From Montifringilla adamsi (lineage: Eukaryota; Chordata; Aves; Passeriformes; Passeridae), in NCBI GenBank assembly GCA_017590115.1, contig JAGGNK010006448.1, forward strand, positions 14,137,860 through 14,201,859: DNA of 64,000 nucleotides, given 5' to 3'. The first letter of the stretch is position 1. The number at the start of each line of letters is the position of its first letter. Shown here one piece after another: positions 11,744 to 24,149 of this stretch. The notes beneath the pieces were generated by a model. The model was not told the origin of the DNA. It saw only the letters and a program-made list of their open reading frames with translations, and did no database searches. A program made the translations under genes and the position numbers.

Positions 11744-14700
11744 GTTAGTATGAACAAAATGAATGGAAGGGTGATTTTGTATAGAAGGGAAGGAGGGAAA
11801 GAGAATGTGCAGGTATGCAAGAGAGCAATCTCTGATTTACAGGATACAGGTTTCAGCTTCAGAGAAAGAGGTAGTCAAGAACATCCCTAAATTACAGTCA
11901 GATCCTGACTGGAAAACATACGCAAAGAAATCTGCCTGCAAATTTTGCAGAAATCTGAAATTCTTTAATTCAGTGATTGATCAGCAGGCTCAGTCCTCAT
12001 TACACCACTTCTCATCTTACACCATTTCTCATCAGACCAAAACCTTGAATTTTTGTACGACAAATTTCCCACTTAAAAAAGAACAAGGCAAGACTTTTTT
12101 TTATTTTCACCTGGCATTCCACAACTGCGCCCCCAGTTGCTTCTGCAGCCTGATTGGCAACATGGGTTCTGGAGACCCATACCCTGGAAAATCTCTGTAG
12201 AGAGAAAAGTTCCCCCAAAAAAGGAATCTTGGGAATCCAGGATTCAAATTCCCCTGTCAAAGAAAAGCTATTGCAACCCAGATCTGGAATTAGAGAAAAA
12301 TCTGTACTCTATCACCTATCACCTTGCATCTGTGTACCAAACTGGGGGTCACTGTGGAAACTGAAGTGTCCCATGCTGTATTTGTCTGGGTACCAAACTG
12401 ACATGACCTGACAAAGAGAAAACTGTACCTGTTTTACATCCTACAGGCCTATCCACTTAAGTCAGTGTTCAGACATATATGATCACTATTAGAATTGTTC
12501 CATATGATCTTACATTTTAAAAAATCCAGCTGAAATGATTCAGACTAAATTGGTTATCCTTCCTAGTTTTCTTTGTTTCTGCAAAAGTTGCCTAAATTAA
12601 GTTTGTTACTGAAAGGTGTGCTTATCATTCTTGTGATCTCTGAAGAGAGATTTTACTTGGGAAGGTGAGAGATGGGAGAATAGGAAAATTAAAGAAGCAG
12701 CAAAAACACAGCTACACTGATTTTTTTTTTCTCCTACCCTAGTTGCTTTCTATTTTGATCTGTTGTATCCCACAACTTGATGAAAATATTAAACTAAGGA
12801 GAGAATTTGAAATTAAAATATTAATTAATTGCTTCATTAGGGTTTGCAGGTTCCATTCTAGAATAAAATACACAACTGAGGTTTGACATAAAAGTAAGCT
12901 GTGTTCAGGGTGCAGTAAAAACCACAGTAATATTTCAAGTGTAATACTGCAAACTACTACAAGTCAGCTGGAACACATTAGCTGTTTCTGACTGTCAAAA
13001 CAAGCAAAGCTACGATTCAAAGAAAAAGCAGTTATTTTTACTGCTAAAGTTCTGCAGTTGGCCCTAAGTTACAGGTGAGGGCACTATAAGCAAAAATAAA
13101 ACCTTGGTACAGGCTAAATGCAGATATTTTTAAAGTGAAATATCTTTAAAAGGCACAATGAAAACATCGTCACTGACATTTCAAATCAAAGAACAGTAAA
13201 TCTCAAATAGAAAGGGGTTTTATATCTGGTGTTTAAATACAATTGTTTAGAGAACAATTGAAGCTTTTCACTTTAAAATACATACTATATGCACATGCAT
13301 ATAGACATTTGAAGATAATTATCAAAACTCAAAATTCATAGAACCAAACTGATGAAAAGTTAAATCTTCTGCCCAGTGCACCTAATTAGGGAATGATCTG
13401 AGGTAAAACTGTACAGCAGTAGAAATAAAGATACAAATTCAGATATTTTTCTCTATGATTATTAAAACTCACTTGATAATTTTGCAGGAGACCTTATATT
13501 CTAAGGTAGCTCAGTTTTTACTAAGTAAATGAGACTGCAGAGCATTTCTATACTTTTTTCAAATAGGTTTCTGATATAACAAAATACATCACACTCTCAG
13601 AATTATTTGAAGCTTAAATGTTAGTATTTTCTTTTCTAAATTTTCTAATTTCTAAATGGTTTTAATATTTGAAACTTGTATCTTTCTGGTATTACTTTTA
13701 TTTTTCAAATATGAAAGGCATTTTGAAAGACAGCTACCATGACTTTTGCATTAAATATATTATTTCAGCTCAAAATACTTAATTGAATTGAGCAGGAAAA
13801 AAGGCCACGTTTAGTCATTGATGTAAATGAGATGATTTTAAAGAACACTCAGCATCAAACTGCTCCTCTGATAGTGAAGCACTTTTTGTATTTAATTCAC
13901 TAAGCACACAATTTTAAAGGTCATCAAGAAATGAATAAACTCTTTATTTAAAAGTGTTGAATATGGTTTGAATCTTGACCTCATAATAATTTTTTACAGT
14001 CTAAGATATGGAATAATGTAAATGTGAGACACTTTTTTAGAATGACTAATAGAAAAAAAATGCCAACCGGGTTGTCTGAAAACCAGTGTGAGAAAACTGA
14101 AGATGCTGGCATGTGCATGCATAAGAGTGCAGTCTAATATATTTGGCTCCCTTTGAGTAAAATTCTTAAAAATAAACAAAGAAAAAACTGCCCAAGAAAT
14201 GAAAGAAAAAACCTTCAAGAATACAAAGAAAGAAGAAAAAAGAAGTAAAGGAAAAAAATAGCTATTCACTGGGATTTTAAAATTCATGAGACTTCCAAGA
14301 GTTTGCAAGCTTGAGCTATTACTGCACTGCTTTAATGAAACTATGTAAGCAGAAATACACTGTAATGAAGAACTTCATGCAGAGAAGACAAATGGAAATA
14401 TTTGACTCATTTACCAGAAGTCTGTTGTCTGTTGTGAAGCACTAGACATTAGGTCCAAACCCTAAGTTATTAAAATTTTTAACTAATCCAAGTTCTGTGG
14501 GCTCTTTGACACTGGACTATCAAATGCCTAAATGTTTGGATCCGGCCCCACACTTAAAACCATGGGATACAAACGTAAACAAAGTCAGCTTGGCAAACAG
14601 AGGGACTCAGTGCTGAAATCTGGGATTTCAGGCTGATTTTTCCACGCATCTTGCATGACTGCAAGAGCTATTCAGCTCACACTCTAGTAGGTCACAATTC

Positions 14701-14865
14701 TCCTAGGCCAAAACCACTCACTGTGTGCCTAAGTGGTTTGCTCAGTGCCTCCTTTATTCACAGCAACACTGGCAGAACTGTCCAAGGCCAGGATGGTCCC
14801 CAGGATCCCCAGACAGGGAACAAAGTTGTCTGTCAGACACATGGTGGGGATGAGGAACAAGGAGG

Positions 14866-14867
<2 letters not shown>
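11744..14867. other. Non-coding stretch, no gene seen
   Basis: Several overlapping short frames at 11805-12411 lie in a locally less AT-rich, stop-poor patch but resemble nothing known. A 20-bp palindromic hairpin (CTATATGC ACAT GCATATAG) is at 13285-13304. The rest shows nothing. Confidence 0.5.

Positions 14868-14900
<33 letters not shown>
14868..14900 (+). repeat. (GAT)11 microsatellite
   Basis: Eleven perfect GAT units. In one plus frame this reads as poly-aspartate and in a minus frame as poly-isoleucine, creating two apparent small proteins that I do not accept as genes. Confidence 0.95.
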
Positions 14901-14901
<1 letters not shown>

Positions 14902-17900
14902 CAGTCAGCTACTCCCAGAACACTGCAAGGAGACACTTTTCACCAGGAAATGCACTTTTCCATCATTTTGAAAGCATAAGTTCCTATGATGAGCTTGATG
15001 ACACAAAATAAAGCCAGCGATGTCACAAGGAGACAAATACAAATTTCCTTTCAACTCAGGGCAGTCAGGCTATCACCTCATGTTTCATATTTTGAGAGAA
15101 AGTGTGCACTACATGCACAAATATTTAGGTCAAACCTTTACCACTTAGTAAGACTTTGATAATGTTACATTTGAGCAGCTACAGTTAAAACAGAACTACA
15201 AAAATAACAAACCAGTGCATTGCTTTCACTAGCAAAAGCACATGCAATTAAAAAAATCACAAGCTGTCATATAAATTCCACCATTTAACAAAAAATATAT
15301 TTTCTTCCTTTTTTTTAAAATATATATATATATATATATATATAATCTATATTCCTTTCACAAAAGTAAGTTTTCCTAAATCTTCCATGCAAATGAAATT
15401 AAATAGTTGGTATTTATCAAACAAATTATGAGAACACTGTCTGTTAAAACACAAATTAAAATCTATTGCTGAAGTTAAAAATATCTGTAAAAATTATTCT
15501 GATAGCACCTACCCATGTTATTTAATAGTCTAAGTTCTTCCCAACAAAGAAGATAAGCTTGCTTTCCCACCTTCCTTCTTCTTCCACCATCCTTGCTACC
15601 ACCAAAGCTGTTATTGATGCAAGTGTCCTGCAAATCATATACTTTCTAGGGCCCCCAAATATATCCATATGTTACCAATCATCATTTTCCCAGTTTCAAC
15701 TTTTTTTTACTCTAAAGTGGTAAAACTGTATTTTTTTAAGTAATAATTTTAGATAATACAATCCAACTTTGACAATTTGTGATGGAGGAAACTTAATTTT
15801 CATTGCAAAACATTTTAATCACGCATTTAACACCAAACAGAAAATCACCTATATTGTGTAAAACACCAAAAAGTTTCCATCAGAGCACAACTAAAGAAAC
15901 TCTCTCCGAGCAGGTTCAGAAATTTGGTATCAAACTGTGTTAGAAATAATTTTTTTCAATGAGGGACACAAAAATACTGTCCATGGGAAAATGGCATGAG
16001 CAGTTGAGGCTTTCAGCAACGCTCTGGCAGTATCGATGGCAAAGGGAGGAGAGCCTCGAGGTATAAGGACTGCTATGCCTCAGTTAAGAAACCAAGTATT
16101 TTTGGAGATCAGGAGCCCACTGAAGGAAGTAATTGGCCCAAGAAATGGCTGTACTTATGACATGGATGTCTGAGTACTTCATGGGAGACACCTTTTTCAA
16201 GACTGCACAGAGTTTGGAGTCAGCAGCAATATTCACCTAATACCAATGCAGATTTATGGCCAATGATCAAAAAGAAAAAGAACATTTTCGTGCTCCAGCA
16301 TCCATTTCCAAAACCCTCCTGATACTGGTTCAGTCAGATTTACCTTATTGAATTTGTTTGTGATTGCAGGCCTGCATGACAAATAAAACTGAATTAATTT
16401 GGTGTCTCTTGCAGTGAAGAAAGCTACATGTGTAAGAAGAGAATATTTTTTTACTAATCCAAAGCATTATCTTAGCAAGACTAAGTATGCATGCCATAAT
16501 AACCCAATATTCATGCCAATTAGTGTCTGAAAGGAATGTCTGATTTTTAGGCTAAGACAAATATATTCTCACACATTTCTGCATGACATAAATGAATTTA
16601 GTAAATGGCTAAAGTAGCAATATTTATATATCATTACTTATATTCTTTAAAAGAATTAATTACCTTGTTTCCTCTGGATTTTACTCTTGCCCTAGCTGGA
16701 AATATAATTGAAATATTTAACTTCACCTATTTATGCAATCACAGAAAATGAGGTACTTACTATTGCAAAGAAGACAAGACAAGTAATAAGTAGTTAAAGG
16801 TCAAATGTTTGAAGACTGCATCCCAAATAATGACCAAGCAAGCAAAGGAGCAAGCAAAAAAGCTAGAATAGGTTTGTATATCGTTAAGGAACTGCATTAC
16901 ATATTTCAAAAAGTGTGTATGTGGGTTTACACTGCAGACAGATGACAAATCAATTCTTCAGGACCACTAAGCATTATGACTCCTAAATGCTAACAAATTC
17001 TAACATTCAAGTACCGCATTCACTCAAGATATGATGCTGATATCCCACAGATAAAAAATTCTTAGCAAATTTTATACTTGCACTTCCATAAAGAAGGTTA
17101 GAGGTTGCATTTAAGATAACCAAATATAACATATTAAATATCAAAATGGATATTTAATGGATTAAATTTATTACATCAAACAAAAAGAAAAACCCAAGAA
17201 GAGGGGGAATATTTTCAGATATACTGAGTGAAGCTTCATTGGATTATACTTTGGTGCATTTATATTGAAATTTGTGTTTCCTCTAAAGTAGTGCTAGTCT
17301 TAACAAGTGATGTCAGCTTTAAAACATGCCTGAAGAACAGAATGAGGCCTGGTGGTGAAACAATTTATGAAATGATGCATAAATAGCCTGTGCAGTTTCC
17401 CTGTGAGACTTGACAAAACATACTGGAGTCTATTCAGACATCAAAACGTAATTAAATGTGATTTATTATGTATATTCATGGATTATTCACATCTGAACAC
17501 TTTGCTTGTTCCAACTTCATCAGAGTATTTGGCCTATATTTGATCTAAAAAATATTTTAAGTGAAAAGTCAAGTTAGAGCAAGTTTTCCTGGAGGAAATA
17601 ATTTTTCCTTTGTCTTTCTCTACGCATCAAGAACAATTAATAGTTTGAGACATTGGATTAGTGTTAGACCATTAATCTAAATATTTAAAATAGAGACAGA
17701 TGGTGCCAATACAACACACAGTGTGATCCTGCAGGAAAGGGAGCCTAACTATGGAAGCAACACCAATATTCCATATGTTCAGGCTGGTGGAAAACACATT
17801 AAATAGAAAATTATTTGGTCCCAACAACAACAGAATTGCCACACTTCCTACATGAACCAACAATTGTCAAACCAGTTCAAGAACCACCCCATGCCAAATC

Positions 17901-18354
17901 TGTATGTTTTCATGCCTTTGTCAGGACACTTTTCAAATACACAAAGAAATGGCTCCAGCGAGCCAAGAGAAGCTCCATTTCCTCTCATTTCTAAAGATGA
18001 GAAATCTCTTACCTCTAAAATCCTGCCACATTAGCCTTAGTCTGTTGTGTTCTGGATCTAGTGGATTGCAATTTTTGTTTAAAGAAGTGGTATATGATGA
18101 TTAAGAAAGGAAGAGGTGCATTCTCCCCTTTCTCTACTGGGGGCTTGTCAATGTTCTGCAAATTTCAGTGTGGCTTAAGCAACTTTTACAAGACTTTGAG
18201 GAAAAACACAAATACCACAGCCCACCCCTCCAGCACTAAAGGTGTTATCATTGGCCATGTGCCTGACAAACACATCACTACTATTTCCTTTCTTTAAAGT
18301 ACACCTGCTTTAACATTCCTGTGCACAGCAAACTCTTCCCTCCTCCAAGGTTTC
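14902..18354. other. Non-coding stretch, no gene accepted
   Basis: No strong gene signal. It contains a (TA)n tract at 15321-15344 and a weak exon-like block at 15964-16060 (see findings). Other frames are short and AT-driven. Confidence 0.5.
15321..15344. repeat. (TA)12 microsatellite
   Basis: Uninterrupted TA dinucleotides directly after an A/T-rich tract; likely polymorphic in length. Confidence 0.9.
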
Positions 18355-18382
18355 ATTTGGCCCTCCTTTTGGTGGGCCAAAT
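18355..18382. repeat. Hairpin with perfect 9-bp stem
   Basis: ATTTGGCCC and GGGCCAAAT flank a 10-nt loop. GC-containing arms make it more stable than the other short hairpins in the window. No transcript or known element is identified. Confidence 0.5.
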
Positions 18383-18841
18383 TTGAGACCCTTTAATGTA
18401 GCCACATTTCTGTGAAATTCTGTGCGGTAACTAGCACAGTGGGAGGGCAGTCACTGGCTGAGGCCACCGAGAAGCTCTTACAACACTAATATTTTGCTGC
18501 ATTTCATATCCTGCTACCAATCCCAAATAGAGGTGTTTGCAAATCCTATGGATTGTTAACTGTAAAAATATGTTGGAATAATGCAGAGAGGAAAGGGACT
18601 AAATAGCAGAATTTGTTCTGGAATAAAAATGAATACAGATGAGAAGGGTATTTAGGTTGAAAGAAAGACACCTAGTCAGCAAGAAAATGTTGTAACAAAG
18701 TCTTAAGCAAAATGTAGAAAAAACACCTCTATTTCCAAAAGGAAAAAATAATGCAATTTTTTTTGGGTTTGAGCCATTGTGCTATCTAAATAATACTGTC
18801 TAATTTTATTTATTTATTTACTTGAAAATGCTTAGCATCCT

Positions 18842-18855
18842 GTTGCTATGGCAAC
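18842..18855. promoter_or_regulatory. RFX X-box-like palindrome
   Basis: GTTGCTATGGCAAC differs by one base from the ideal palindromic RFX-factor X-box (GTTGCCATGGCAAC): both half sites GTTGC and GGCAAC are intact and correctly spaced. RFX proteins bind such sites at promoters and enhancers, including those of ciliary and neuronal genes. No promoter or exon is visible beside it, so a distal element is more likely than a core promoter. The motif match is direct; occupancy is inference. Confidence 0.45.
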
Positions 18856-19957
18856 AATTTGCTTTGCTGAGTACATCTTTGTTAACATTCACTTGCTGTA
18901 GTAATGTTTCCATCACCATCTGGCAGTGACAATTTTTTTTGCTTGAGTGAAAATTCCTCTAAAGTATAAAAATCAGGCCAGTTATTTTTAGAAAGCTGAC
19001 TGCCCCAGCTCTTACTGACTTTGCAGAGTTCCAGTCAGAACCTCTGTAAATTCAGTCATGTGATATTGATAACCTAAAGAAGGGGATAAGCAACAGAGTG
19101 AAGAATGATTGAGTTACAAAGCTGACCAGTTGCCCTTTTGCCTTTGATAGAGAATGTTTACTCTTCAAATTTTTTCAAGAAGGGAGCTAAGCTGAATCAT
19201 GCTTTAAAAACCACATACCCCATCTCAGCTCCTTTGCTTCACTAAAATTCATTGATATTAAGCAGATGGCAAAATGAACTCCATTATTGGTAAGATGTGT
19301 TCCAAGAATATTGCATGAAGACTGGGAAACCCTCAGTTTCCATGGTAAATCATTTGACTCTAATACATTTAATAAGCATGTTTAACATTCCATACTCTGT
19401 GGGTCAAATTGAAATAATGTAATCACGGTCATTTAGCCAAATAAATAAGGTAAGAAGTCAGAGGAACAGTAAAAACTGGGTACGTACTGACTATGATCCA
19501 GTCTGGACAAATATAGAAGCAAGAGTTCTTTCAAACATAGGCCTCCCTTATGTCTACATTTTGACATTTCAGTAACTTTTCTGAATTCTCCTCTAACCCA
19601 GAGAACAGTATAATTGCATCACAAGTGTAAAACAGTACTATTTTTCTGTTAGAAATAATTAAATCACAACAAACTTCTTTGGTCATGCTTCTGTCATGCA
19701 AATCTGGTTATTTGGTGTACATGAAGAGTGTACATTAAGTCTTTTTTCCAGATCACTCATCCAAGCATCTTTCACTGCTGATTTCTCCCTTCAAAGTCCA
19801 GAGCATAAGACCAGAGAGCTCTGTCCTGCTCCCTGCAGTGAACATATAAGATAGGCTCTTTTATATGAAAAAAATTTGCTTTCCATGTGTGCTCATATGC
19901 AGACAAATCTCTACTTCAGTGATGGGTTTTTGGCCCTAAAAGTAAATGCCTTCAGGG

Positions 19958-20094
19958 AAAAAAAAACAAAAAAACAAAAAAAAAAAAAACAAAAAAAAAA
20001 AACCAAAAAAACCCCACAAACAAACAAACAAAAAAGCCCAAACAAACAAACAAACAAACAACAAAACAAAAAACACCAAAAAACACCAAAAAAG
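19958..20094 (+). repeat. A-rich low-complexity block with (CAAA)n
   Basis: About 137 bp of A runs, (CAAA)n and AACACCA-type units. Minus-strand frames through it read as poly-F/C/L peptides of up to 102 codons and are artefacts of composition. Confidence 0.9.
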
Positions 20095-20507
20095 AGAAAT
20101 TGACAGTATGTGATAGGCTGACATTTGGAAATAGAGGAGACAGCAGCATGTAGCCTGGCCAGAAACACTGATGGAAGAAATGTGTTGATGATCACAAAGG
20201 GAGAGTGGAGAAGCTGCAATGACTTTTCAATTCTAGGCCAGTTCCATAGGGTTTGAAAGCTTTGTAGAACACATATGTTTACAACTGAGAATATTTAATG
20301 TGGAAACTTGAGAAAGAATCTGAAAAAGAAACCCAAAATATTGAGTCCTATGCTGTACAGTATTAAATTATTCATATTTCTCAGTGAGTACTCTGTAAGT
20401 TACCTTAGAGAAATTACTAAATGTATGGTTATCTTTGATGATTCAACATTTCTCAGGGTTGGTATCTCAAAACAACTCCCAAACAGCAATTTTACAAAAT
20501 CTAGGTG

Positions 20508-20552
20508 GGTTTTTCGTTTTTGTTTTGGTTTGGTTTGGTTGGTTGGTTGTTT
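20508..20552 (+). repeat. T/G-rich low-complexity block
   Basis: Runs of TTTTGG and TTGG (for example GGTTTGGTTTGGTTGGTTGG). Low complexity; no gene. Confidence 0.75.
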
Positions 20553-21429
20553 TTAACATTGCTGCAAGCTTCCCCTCTTTTACAGTGGACTATTTTTTGG
20601 GTTAGTTTTTTGTTTTTATATTGTTGAAGAAATACGTTGTCCATTTATTAAACATGAGATGAACTATTTTTTGAAAAGACTGAGAAGAAAATTCACTATT
20701 AAATATATAGTTTCACTTTTTAGAGAAGGTTAGCATATGTAAGATAACTTCTGAATAGTCATAGTCTATGAAGACCATTACGAATTTCCTAACCAGAAAA
20801 CAGAGTGATAGCTTGGAGTTCCTTAGACAAAAGGATAAAGTTTTTATTTTCTTCCTTATAAGGTAAAGAAATCTAACTTCTATTGAAGAACATTAATTCT
20901 TCTTTGTGTTACATACCATTATAAAGTGCATAGCTCTTTTCTTTGGGAAAAAGGTGATCTGTTGAAATGAGAAACTTTGCATCTTCTAGTCTCTTTTCAC
21001 AGAGAAAATTTAATACCCATATTTACACAGGCAGAAGAAATTATCTAAAAGTCACATGAACAAAACCAGCAGAACTCTTGGAGTTATATATTTCTTGAAT
21101 GGATTTATGAAATGATAATTTACCACACCCAAGCCATAAGAATGCTGTTAAGACAAGTATCTAAATCTGCTCAGATTGTTAGGGAGGATCAGCTTCTGGT
21201 GGGGCCAGTCTCTCTCTATTGAGCATGAATAAGCAGCCCTGCACCTTAGTGAGGATAAAGGCAGCTAAGCTGAATCATAACCCTGTTTGCCAGTCATCTC
21301 CAGCACTGGTGGGCAGGTCAGACACAGCTTCAGAAAAGACAGCAGTGCTGGAATATGAAGGAAGCAAAGACATGAATATAATTTTTTAAAAAAGTATTTT
21401 TATAAGCAGAACTAGACTGGAATTAATTT

Positions 21430-21466
21430 CATAGATTGAGAGAATCATAAAATGGTTTGGGTTTAC
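21430..21466 (-). mobile_element. CR1 LINE 3'-tail remnant, inverted
   Basis: CATAGATTGAGAGAATCATA followed by AAATGGTTTGGGTTT matches the reverse complement of a CR1 terminus (octamer tail, then atggtttgggttgg). Only about 37 bp are recognisable. The 77-codon plus frame starting here begins inside the fragment. Confidence 0.6.
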
Positions 21467-23029
21467 TTCCACATGCCCTAAAGGTTTGCCTCAAAATTGG
21501 AAAAGCTAATGTTCTGCTAATTCTCCTTTCTTGGGAAGTAGTTGCTTCTTCTTTTTGGCTGATGTCTATTTTGTTTCGACATCAAGTCCATCACTTACAA
21601 TTTGCTCTTCACAGTATTTCCAGAATCCCATCTCAGAATTTAACAAGAGGAATCTCTTCTCTTACCACTGCTAATGAAAATTATAAATAGCTCGGAAAAG
21701 GCAGGAAAAAAGTGGATGGGCTTATTTAAAAATTTGTTTATAGTAATCTTAAACTAAAATGTCTGAAGCAGAAGGCCAAAAATTATTTTAAAGGCAACAA
21801 TCTAATTGCAAAATTAACATAATATATTTAACAAAAGGCAAGAAAATTTTAATCTATGGGTCAAAGAAAAGTCAACAAAAGTATATATCAGCTGCAAAAT
21901 AAATAGACATCAGCATAGGGCTCCTATTAATCTGTTATAATTCGTTATACCAGAATAGCAGTTTTCAGGTACCAATACAATTCAAACCATCTTTTTAAAA
22001 TAAACTTCATACTGTAAGTATTCAGTCTTAAAACGTACGCCTCAGTATTCTTAACTGTTCTATTTCATTACTTATAACAGAAAAATTATGAGAATCTAGC
22101 AAATGGTAGAAAATACACCCACACACCTGCTACTAAGTATTTATTTATGCCCACAGGAAAGCGTTGCTTAAAAAGGGTTTTTCATTCTTAGCAAAATATG
22201 TATCTAATTCCCCACATTAGGAGCATTGTTGTAAAAATTTTTATGCAGAAAACAGCAAATACAAGACTGACATGCTGCACCATATATTTTTCGTTCACAA
22301 ATCAGAAAAAAAATGGATACTGGTGTATTCACTGCTAGCACAGATTTCTAGGTGATGCAGAGTCACCAAGGACTCTTTACAAGTCCCCAAGTACCACTAG
22401 TCCTCTTCTCTGCAAATGGTAAAATATTCACTGCTCTACACCTGCTCCCATTACAATATCTTTCATCCACATGCCAAGATAAAGACATTATGTACCAGTA
22501 TAACCTGGAGGTGGTGGCCCCTTCACTCTAGACCAAGAACAACTTTTGAAATGAAAATGGACAACATTTTAGTTTGCATGGACAGATGATTTTTTGATTA
22601 CGTAGATGAATCACAATACCATTTAAACAAAACCACAGAAAAAACCCAACCCTTCTGCACCCAGCTCAAACAGAACTTAATTCACAGTAATTATTCATCC
22701 TTTTGAAACTTTTAAAGTGCCATTATTGTTGACATCTTAGTAGCCCATGCATTTTCTATCAAACAGACAGCTCTATTCAATATGTGTCATGTCTAAGCAA
22801 TAAAGTTATCATGAAAATTAATGATAATGTTATGAACCTCAGAATAAAAGCAATTAACTTTTTTTTTCCAAATGCCAACAGTACAAAACCTCTAGATCTT
22901 AATTAGTTCTTTATCATCAAATTTCATATTTTTCCACAATATACAGTTATTATTTAAATGAAATACACTTTGGGGACTCATTTTCCATCATGATGGAGTA
23001 GTTTTGCTTCATGTTGACAGTGTCAGTTT
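21467..23029. other. Non-coding stretch, no gene seen
   Basis: No gene-like frame is accepted. A 14-bp perfect palindrome TCCATCATGATGGA is at 22984-22997. Confidence 0.55.
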
Positions 23030-23083
23030 AGGTTTTACCCTAGTCTGGAAAGAATTTCTCCACTGAAAGTCTGACATTGGGCT
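23030..23083 (+). mobile_element. CR1 fragment abutting the LTR
   Basis: TCTGGAAAGAATTTCTCCAC, then TGAAAGTCTGACATTGGGCT, resembles the CR1 3' UTR segment 'aggaagaatttctccactgaaagggttgtcaggcattgg'. It stops exactly where the LTR begins. No CR1 continuation is obvious on the far side, so either that part was lost or the match is a truncated copy. Confidence 0.5.
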
Positions 23084-24149
23084 TGTGTGGCCAGGTTTTA
23101 GCAGCTGGGAAACACAGGGGTGGCTTCTGTAAGGAGCTGACAGAAGTTTTCCCCATGTTCAGCAGAGCCAGATTGCTCTGGATTGGACCAGGATGGCTCC
23201 AGGATGGACCTGCTGCTGGCCAAGGCTGAGCCCATCAGGAATGATAGTGATGCCTCTGTGGTAAAATATTTAAGAAGAAAAAAAAGTATTGTGCAGATGT
23301 AATTGATCTCTGAGAAGAGAGAATGAGAGGAACAGCCCTGCAAGGTCAGTGAAGAAGGAAGGGGAGGAGGTGCTCCAGGTGCTGGAGCTGAGATCCCTGT
23401 GCAGCCCATGGTGAACACCATGGTGAGGCAGCTGTGATCCTGCAGCCCACGGTGGTCAATGGGAGTGCAGAAATCCGCCTGCAGCTCTTGGAGGAGCCCA
23501 CCCTGTAGCAGGTGGATGCCTGAGAAGAGGCTGTGAACCCAAGAGAAGCCAAGCTGGAGCAGGTTCCTGTCTGGGACCTGCAGATCCATGGAGAGAGGAG
23601 CCCATGTTGGAGCAGGTTTCCTGCTAGGACTTGCGACCCCATGGAGGACCCATGCTGGGATAGCCTGTTCCTGAAGGACTGCACTCTATGGAAGAGTGAT
23701 CCACATTCAAGCATTTCATGGAGAACTGTTGGCTGTGGGATGGACTCCTGTTGGAGTAGTTTGTGGAGAATGGCTTCTTGTGGGAGGAACCCCACACTGA
23801 GCAGTGGCAGGAACAATGTGTGATGAACTGACCATAACCCCCATTCCCCATCTCCCTGCACTGCTGCAGAGTAGGAAGTAGAGCTGGGAAGGAGGGAGGG
23901 TTGGGAGGAAGGTGATTTTTAACATTTCTTTTACTTTTCATTATCCTGCTCTGATTTCGTTAGTAATAAATTCAATTAATATCTCCAAGTTTGTTTTGCC
24001 TGTGATAGTATTTAGGGAGTGATGTCTCCTGGTTCTAAACTCAACCATGAATCTCTTATTATATTTTCTCTCCCCTGTCCAGCTGTGGAGGGGAATGATT
24101 GAGAGGGTTTGGTGGGTGCCCCACATCCAGCCAGGGTCAACCCACTACA
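23084..24149 (+). mobile_element. Solo LTR of an endogenous retrovirus (songbird type)
   Basis: A 1066-bp unit starts TGTGTGGCCAGGTTTTAGCA and ends GGGTCAACCCACTACA, giving TG...CA termini. A TATA-like TATTTAAG is at 23267-23274 and an AATAAA poly-A signal at 23965-23970, so U3, R and U5 are in order. The middle has degenerate repeats of the type 'catgctggagcag...gtggagaactg...gtgggatgga'. The body and terminal part closely resemble an LTR common in passerine genomes; I cannot name the exact family. No gag, pol or env adjoins on either side and no second LTR was seen, hence a solo LTR from recombination. No clear target-site duplication is visible. The frames of 96-171 codons inside it (both strands) are not host genes. 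Confidence 0.88.

Larger units (their letters stand above)
18856..21429. other. Non-coding stretch with A-rich and GT-rich blocks
   Basis: No gene is recognised. The A-rich block at about 20.0 kb creates long false frames on both strands. Confidence 0.55.

Noticed and set aside
14733..15011. 92-codon plus frame with a poly-aspartate run
   Set aside because: The acidic run is the (GAT)11 microsatellite; the minus-strand counterpart with poly-isoleucine is the same artefact.
19876..20219. Frames of 62-102 codons on both strands, lysine-rich or F/C/L-rich
   Set aside because: They are translations of the A-rich (CAAA)n block.
21457..21690. 77-codon plus frame with a faint receptor-helix look (LLILLSWEVVASSFWLM)
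   Set aside because: It starts inside a CR1 tail remnant and has only one helix-like stretch and no further matching segments; resemblance to chemoreceptors is too vague.
23098..23941. Overlapping frames up to 171 codons on both strands
   Set aside because: They lie wholly inside the solo LTR, overlap each other in several frames and have no retroviral or host domain.
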